Positions 60,734-64,000 of a DNA stretch of 64,000 bases are shown here, piece by piece. This DNA is from Varroa destructor (taxonomy: Eukaryota > Arthropoda > Arachnida > Mesostigmata > Varroidae), in contig NW_019211454.1 in assembly GCF_002443255.2 (NCBI RefSeq), positions 65,402,179 through 65,466,178 of the forward strand, in the 5' to 3' direction. Position numbers and translations under genes: made by a program. Each line of letters begins with the position of its first letter. The first letter of the stretch is position 1. The notes beneath the pieces were generated by a model. The model was not told the origin of the DNA, searched no databases, and saw only the letters and a program-made list of their open reading frames with translations.

Positions 60734-62491
60734 CAAAATGTTCCGGGAAAACGTACCTTCCCAACTCGTCAATCATGAAGCGGATATCGGCCATAATCAT
60801 GCACCAGAGACTCCTAACAACAAGCCTTTTGAGATGGCCGTTTGTGCAGGCACCATATCAACAGCTCCGGCAACGCAAAATATTGAACTACGAGGATGCC
60901 GCGACGTGGCCTGTCAGACAGATCTTATAAGCGATTTTACCTTGCCTAACGCGCCGTCCAGTTCGCCGAACAAACTAGAAAATCGTTCTACCCAGACTGA
61001 GCCTGCAACCCGAAGTGTTTTTACTCGCTCATCACGTTTTCTTTTAGTATCGAACGAAAATCCATCTGAAAGGCAGTACTCTACGGCGTCAGTGACGCCA
61101 TCTCATAGGGGAGACTCTACAGCAGTTTTATCAAGGTACGATGACTCACTGACAGATGCTATATAGTTCAACTTCGCTCCTAGCTAAGGTTTAAAATATT
61201 TTTTTCATCTATGCAGTAAGAATGACGGTGTTACCTGAGGTTTCAAGGCATTCTAATATTTAGCAAATATAACCAAATTGTTACCGCATTGTAGAGAGAT
61301 TCTTCACTATAATGAAAATCGTTTACATATAGAAAAGGAATAGTAGTTACAGGTGTGACCTTCTATTAAGAGTAAGACTTGACCGGCGCTTCTTCAATAT
61401 TGTCACTATTTTGTATGTATTTTCTTAACAAGTTGCTTCGCTGTATGTTTTGTGATCATTTTACTGTAATCGACTTTCTCTATTTGAAAGGAGCATCCTA
61501 CTACAATTCTTCCCATATCAGCTGCTAGTGTTCGTACGTATCAACTATTTAACCGCGCCTTTACTTTAAATCAATATGATTTTTCAGTGGGCGGGGCAGA
61601 GGTCGTTTCCGTGGTCGAGGAAACAATCGCGTCCGGCTACGGCGAGCTGTGAGCCTTCCGAATATTACTACTGCCACTACGTTGAACAATAATAATAATA
61701 GCAATAATCAGGATCAGATCAATCTACTGAATCCGGAAGCGGTAGGTAGGAGCGCAAGCCTTTTCACGAGCGGCGGAGCCAGTACGCCCAATGACATTTT
61801 GGCACTGCTTGAAGCTCGGCTTGGTGAAACTCCTCTACAGTCATCTTCAACACGATCACTGCAAGATCCCCCAGCTCCTCCACCTGTTAGCCCAACTGAG
61901 GCAACGCCAATAACAAGATTACAAGGGGTTTCGGTAACCCCTGGTGCCACTCTCTCTGTACAAATCATGGCTCAAGACGCTGATAGCCTTTCCACTAGTG
62001 ACAATTTGACAATACTGGCACCAAAGAGTCAACAAGCGGTGCCTGTTAAGCCCGTTCCGGGTTTCAGCCCTAAGCGACAGCAACATCACGACTTCTCCAC
62101 TTGGACAACTGAAATTGACTCGATGTCTGAACGTCCTCCGCGAGTAGCACCGAACGCCAACACATCAAGTGTTAATAGCAGTTTATCCCCATTGCCCGGC
62201 AGAACATCCTGGGGTTCTACGCAAACAACCAGTATGCCCGGCACTTCTCTACTAATGAATTTCGATGGACTTAATATAGTAGGTTCGCCGGAGGCAAGAA
62301 ACAGACGGCGTGGGGTAAGAGGATTCCTGAGTCGATTGCTCGGTAAAGAGGGCTCTAGCAGGCCAAAGGTACCAGGCGCCACGAGTTCATCGAGGCAAGC
62401 TCGTGCCACCAACAGGACCCTGAGGACCTTTAACACCCAACAGGCGACAACCGCTGGCGGTGGCGTTTCGAATAGCGACTCAACTGGATGA
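60734..62491 (+). CDS. Last two exons of a Ser/Thr/Asn-rich gene of unknown function
   Basis: Exon 60734-61135 follows GTTTTCAG and ends at AG|GTACGA. Exon 61588-62491 follows GATTTTTCAG and ends in TGA. They join in phase (AG+T) and together stay open for 434 codons. Features in order: a CRDVACQTDL motif and a STQTEP motif, of the kind seen as short repeats in cytoskeletal scaffolds; an RG-rich patch (SSGRGRGRFRGRGNNR) right at the splice join; RRAVSLPNI, a likely phosphorylation-type site; poly-Asn; a long Pro/Ser/Thr linker; a short hydrophobic-basic segment NRRRGVRGFLSRLLGKEGSS; and a Thr/Gly tail. Everything looks disordered except that basic helix, which could touch membranes or tubulin. 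I do not recognise the family. The poly(A) signal is at 62814. Confidence 0.75.
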
Positions 62492-62813
62492 TTTCATAAG
62501 GGCGCAGTAGTATTCCGTTACACAAAAAGTCAAGCGCGTTGGATTTAATGTACAAGGTCCGTGGATATAATGCTGCGATTAATTACAGTCTCATAGGATT
62601 TGTATGCTGTACTGTTAATGAATGTGTTTTACTTAATCGAGTTTAGCCTTTCAATGGATCACATAGTATTACTTATATAGCAGGCTATTGTTAACGAAAT
62701 TAGTCAGCGGCATTTGTGGAACTTCGGCACGCCGCTCAAAAAATACGCTAGCGCCGAACTTATGCGAGGAGGGACAAGCAGTTAAGGATTACTGGTGGTA
62801 CAGAATAACTCTT

Positions 62814-62819
62814 AATAAA
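62814..62819 (+). terminator. Poly(A) signal of the 60.7-62.5 kb gene
   Basis: AATAAA about 320 bases after the stop codon at 62491, the first in the downstream sequence on this strand. Confidence 0.55.
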
Positions 62820-63500
62820 AACAAATCATTTATAGTTTAGCAGGACGTAAACAAATACAGTTTAGTTTAAATGCGTCGACGTTAATATCGGCGAAATGAA
62901 GCTTCTCGTGTGCATTTCAACGCCTTTGTCTACGACTGTTACACGATTAGCTCCATTTTATTCAGCTGGTAAAATTAATTAAAAATGGGATGTTTTTCTG
63001 TGAAATTGTTCGGCAGCTCTTTATGCCGTCGAAGGATTTTTTTGGAATCGATTCCAAAAGAAATATGCGTCTGTATTCGAGTAACCGCAGCGAACGAATG
63101 GGCGACAAATCTACTTAAAATTTGACTGTGGATTACATGCACACATCTACACGCGTCGTAGGGAAACATGGCTACATTACTCGACAATGCACCCCTTCTT
63201 TTCCGTTGAATGAACTTTTGAACGAATGAATTGTCGCTTATGCAAACAGACTTCGCTTCATCCTGCCAGCGGGCTTCTGCCGTAACCCCGTCAGCTATGT
63301 CGCCCCGAACAACCTGGTGTATCCCATCTGCTGCCAGTGTATCCAGGTGCACGGGACCAATCCTGCTTCCAACAATAGCAGCTGCAGCGGTGACGACAGG
63401 CGGCAGACTTTGAGGGAAAGAGCAAGAAAACAACGGGGGAAAATGTAGAAGCATGTAATAGTGAAAGTGGACAAAAGGAGGAAAGTATGCGATTCAGATA
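62820..63500. other. Intergenic; overlapping open frames
   Basis: A 159-codon minus-strand frame (62975-63454) and shorter plus-strand frames overlap between 63230 and 63450, where GC content rises. The minus product has an Ala/Val-rich segment (VVTAAAAIVGSRIGPVHLDT) and no clear start or family. I cannot decide on a strand, so no gene is called. Confidence 0.3.
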
Positions 63501-63501
63501 G

Positions 63502-63782
63502 TTCGTAGCTTGGGGTGCAAATGTGTTAGGCTCGAGCAACGTTTGTAAGTGCTCTAGCTGTACAGTTTGTCCCGCCGTTGATGTTTCTGCTACTTGTATC
63601 TCACACTGTCAGACGATTGCTCTTCGCATGGCACTGGCCAACCCATCCCAGCCTTCCGTCGGGCGGGTCATACTGCCAATATTTTCCAACCCGTTCACCA
63701 CACAGAATCATTCAGTGAATCAACGAACAAAACACAGTCGACTGCTCTGGTTCGACAGCAAAGCTTGTTCGGCTCAACCTAA
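63502..63782 (+). CDS. Possible last exons of another gene
   Basis: Two pieces join in phase: 63502-63544 (FVAWGANVLGSSNV), cut at GTTT|GTAAGT, and 63613-63782 after a long pyrimidine-rich acceptor (CTTGTATCTCACACTGTCAG). Together they read on through DCSSHGTGQPIPAFRRAGHT and NIFQPVHHTESFSESTNKTQ to TAA at about 63780. The intron would be 68 bases, short but like others here. The left border is weak because the sequence before 63502 is purine-rich. The tail looks polar and disordered. Family unknown. Confidence 0.35.
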
Positions 63783-64000
63783 TAATGGCCGGACTCGTCT
63801 GACGTAGGGAGATTAAGATAGGATGTTGGGAAGCGATCGGGGCGCATATGGCTTTGCGGTTGAAAAAGGCTGCTGGGCAACATTGTATAGCGATCTTTAT
63901 ATAAAAACACGTGCGCGGACGGATTTCAGGCGCGAGCGCCGCTAAGCTAATCTGTGCGTCCCGATCGCCACGGGGCTTTCGCTTGCTGACGTTTCACCTT

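Noticed and set aside
62975..63454. 159-codon minus-strand frame
   Set aside because: No plausible start or splice site, and the plus strand is also open in the GC-richer half; strand and reality cannot be decided.

Overview
This is a stretch of eukaryotic, intron-rich and fairly AT-rich genomic DNA. Short introns with ordinary GT-AG borders, a Gly/Tyr- and Pro-Val-rich cuticle protein, and a Pins/LGN polarity gene point to an arthropod. A mite or tick is my best guess, but it is only a guess. There is no sign of operons, phage or CRISPR.

Layout. (1) 1-1446: weak traces of the 3' exons of an unidentified plus-strand gene. (2) 1831-8025, with an alternative last exon at 10246-10568: a Pins/LGN/AGS3-type gene (TPR repeats plus four GoLoco motifs). 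I resolved it into 17 exons that stay in frame throughout; its first TPR exons are not in the window. (3) 10.6-16.4 kb: no gene seen. (4) 16.4-16.6 kb: a decayed, frameshifted paralogue of the cuticle gene. (5) 20550-21584: an intact single-exon cuticle protein gene on the minus strand, with TATA box and poly(A) signal. (6) 23795-24357: a likely two-exon gene for a 71-residue protein of unknown function. (7) 24.4-57 kb: gene-poor DNA with degraded transposons: mariner-like (26.7-27.3 kb), a Ty3/Gypsy pol remnant on the plus strand (35.5-37.6 kb), a second Gypsy fragment on the minus strand (40.9-41.2 kb), a Tc1-like scrap (44.9 kb), several perfect inverted repeats, microsatellites and a few exon-like open frames. 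(8) 57.8-62.8 kb: the 3' half of a plus-strand gene of unknown function with low-complexity Ser/Thr/Asn-rich and RG-rich exons. (9) 63.5-63.8 kb: a possible last exon pair of another gene.

The genes do not form a pathway. Pins acts in spindle orientation and Galpha(i) signalling, and the cuticle gene is structural. The most useful points are the two competing C-termini of Pins, the live gene and dead copy of the cuticle protein about 4 kb apart, the unrecognised 71-residue protein, and the Gypsy remnant. I found no new defence-like or otherwise spectacular system. Exon borders were read by eye from splice consensus and frame, without transcript evidence.
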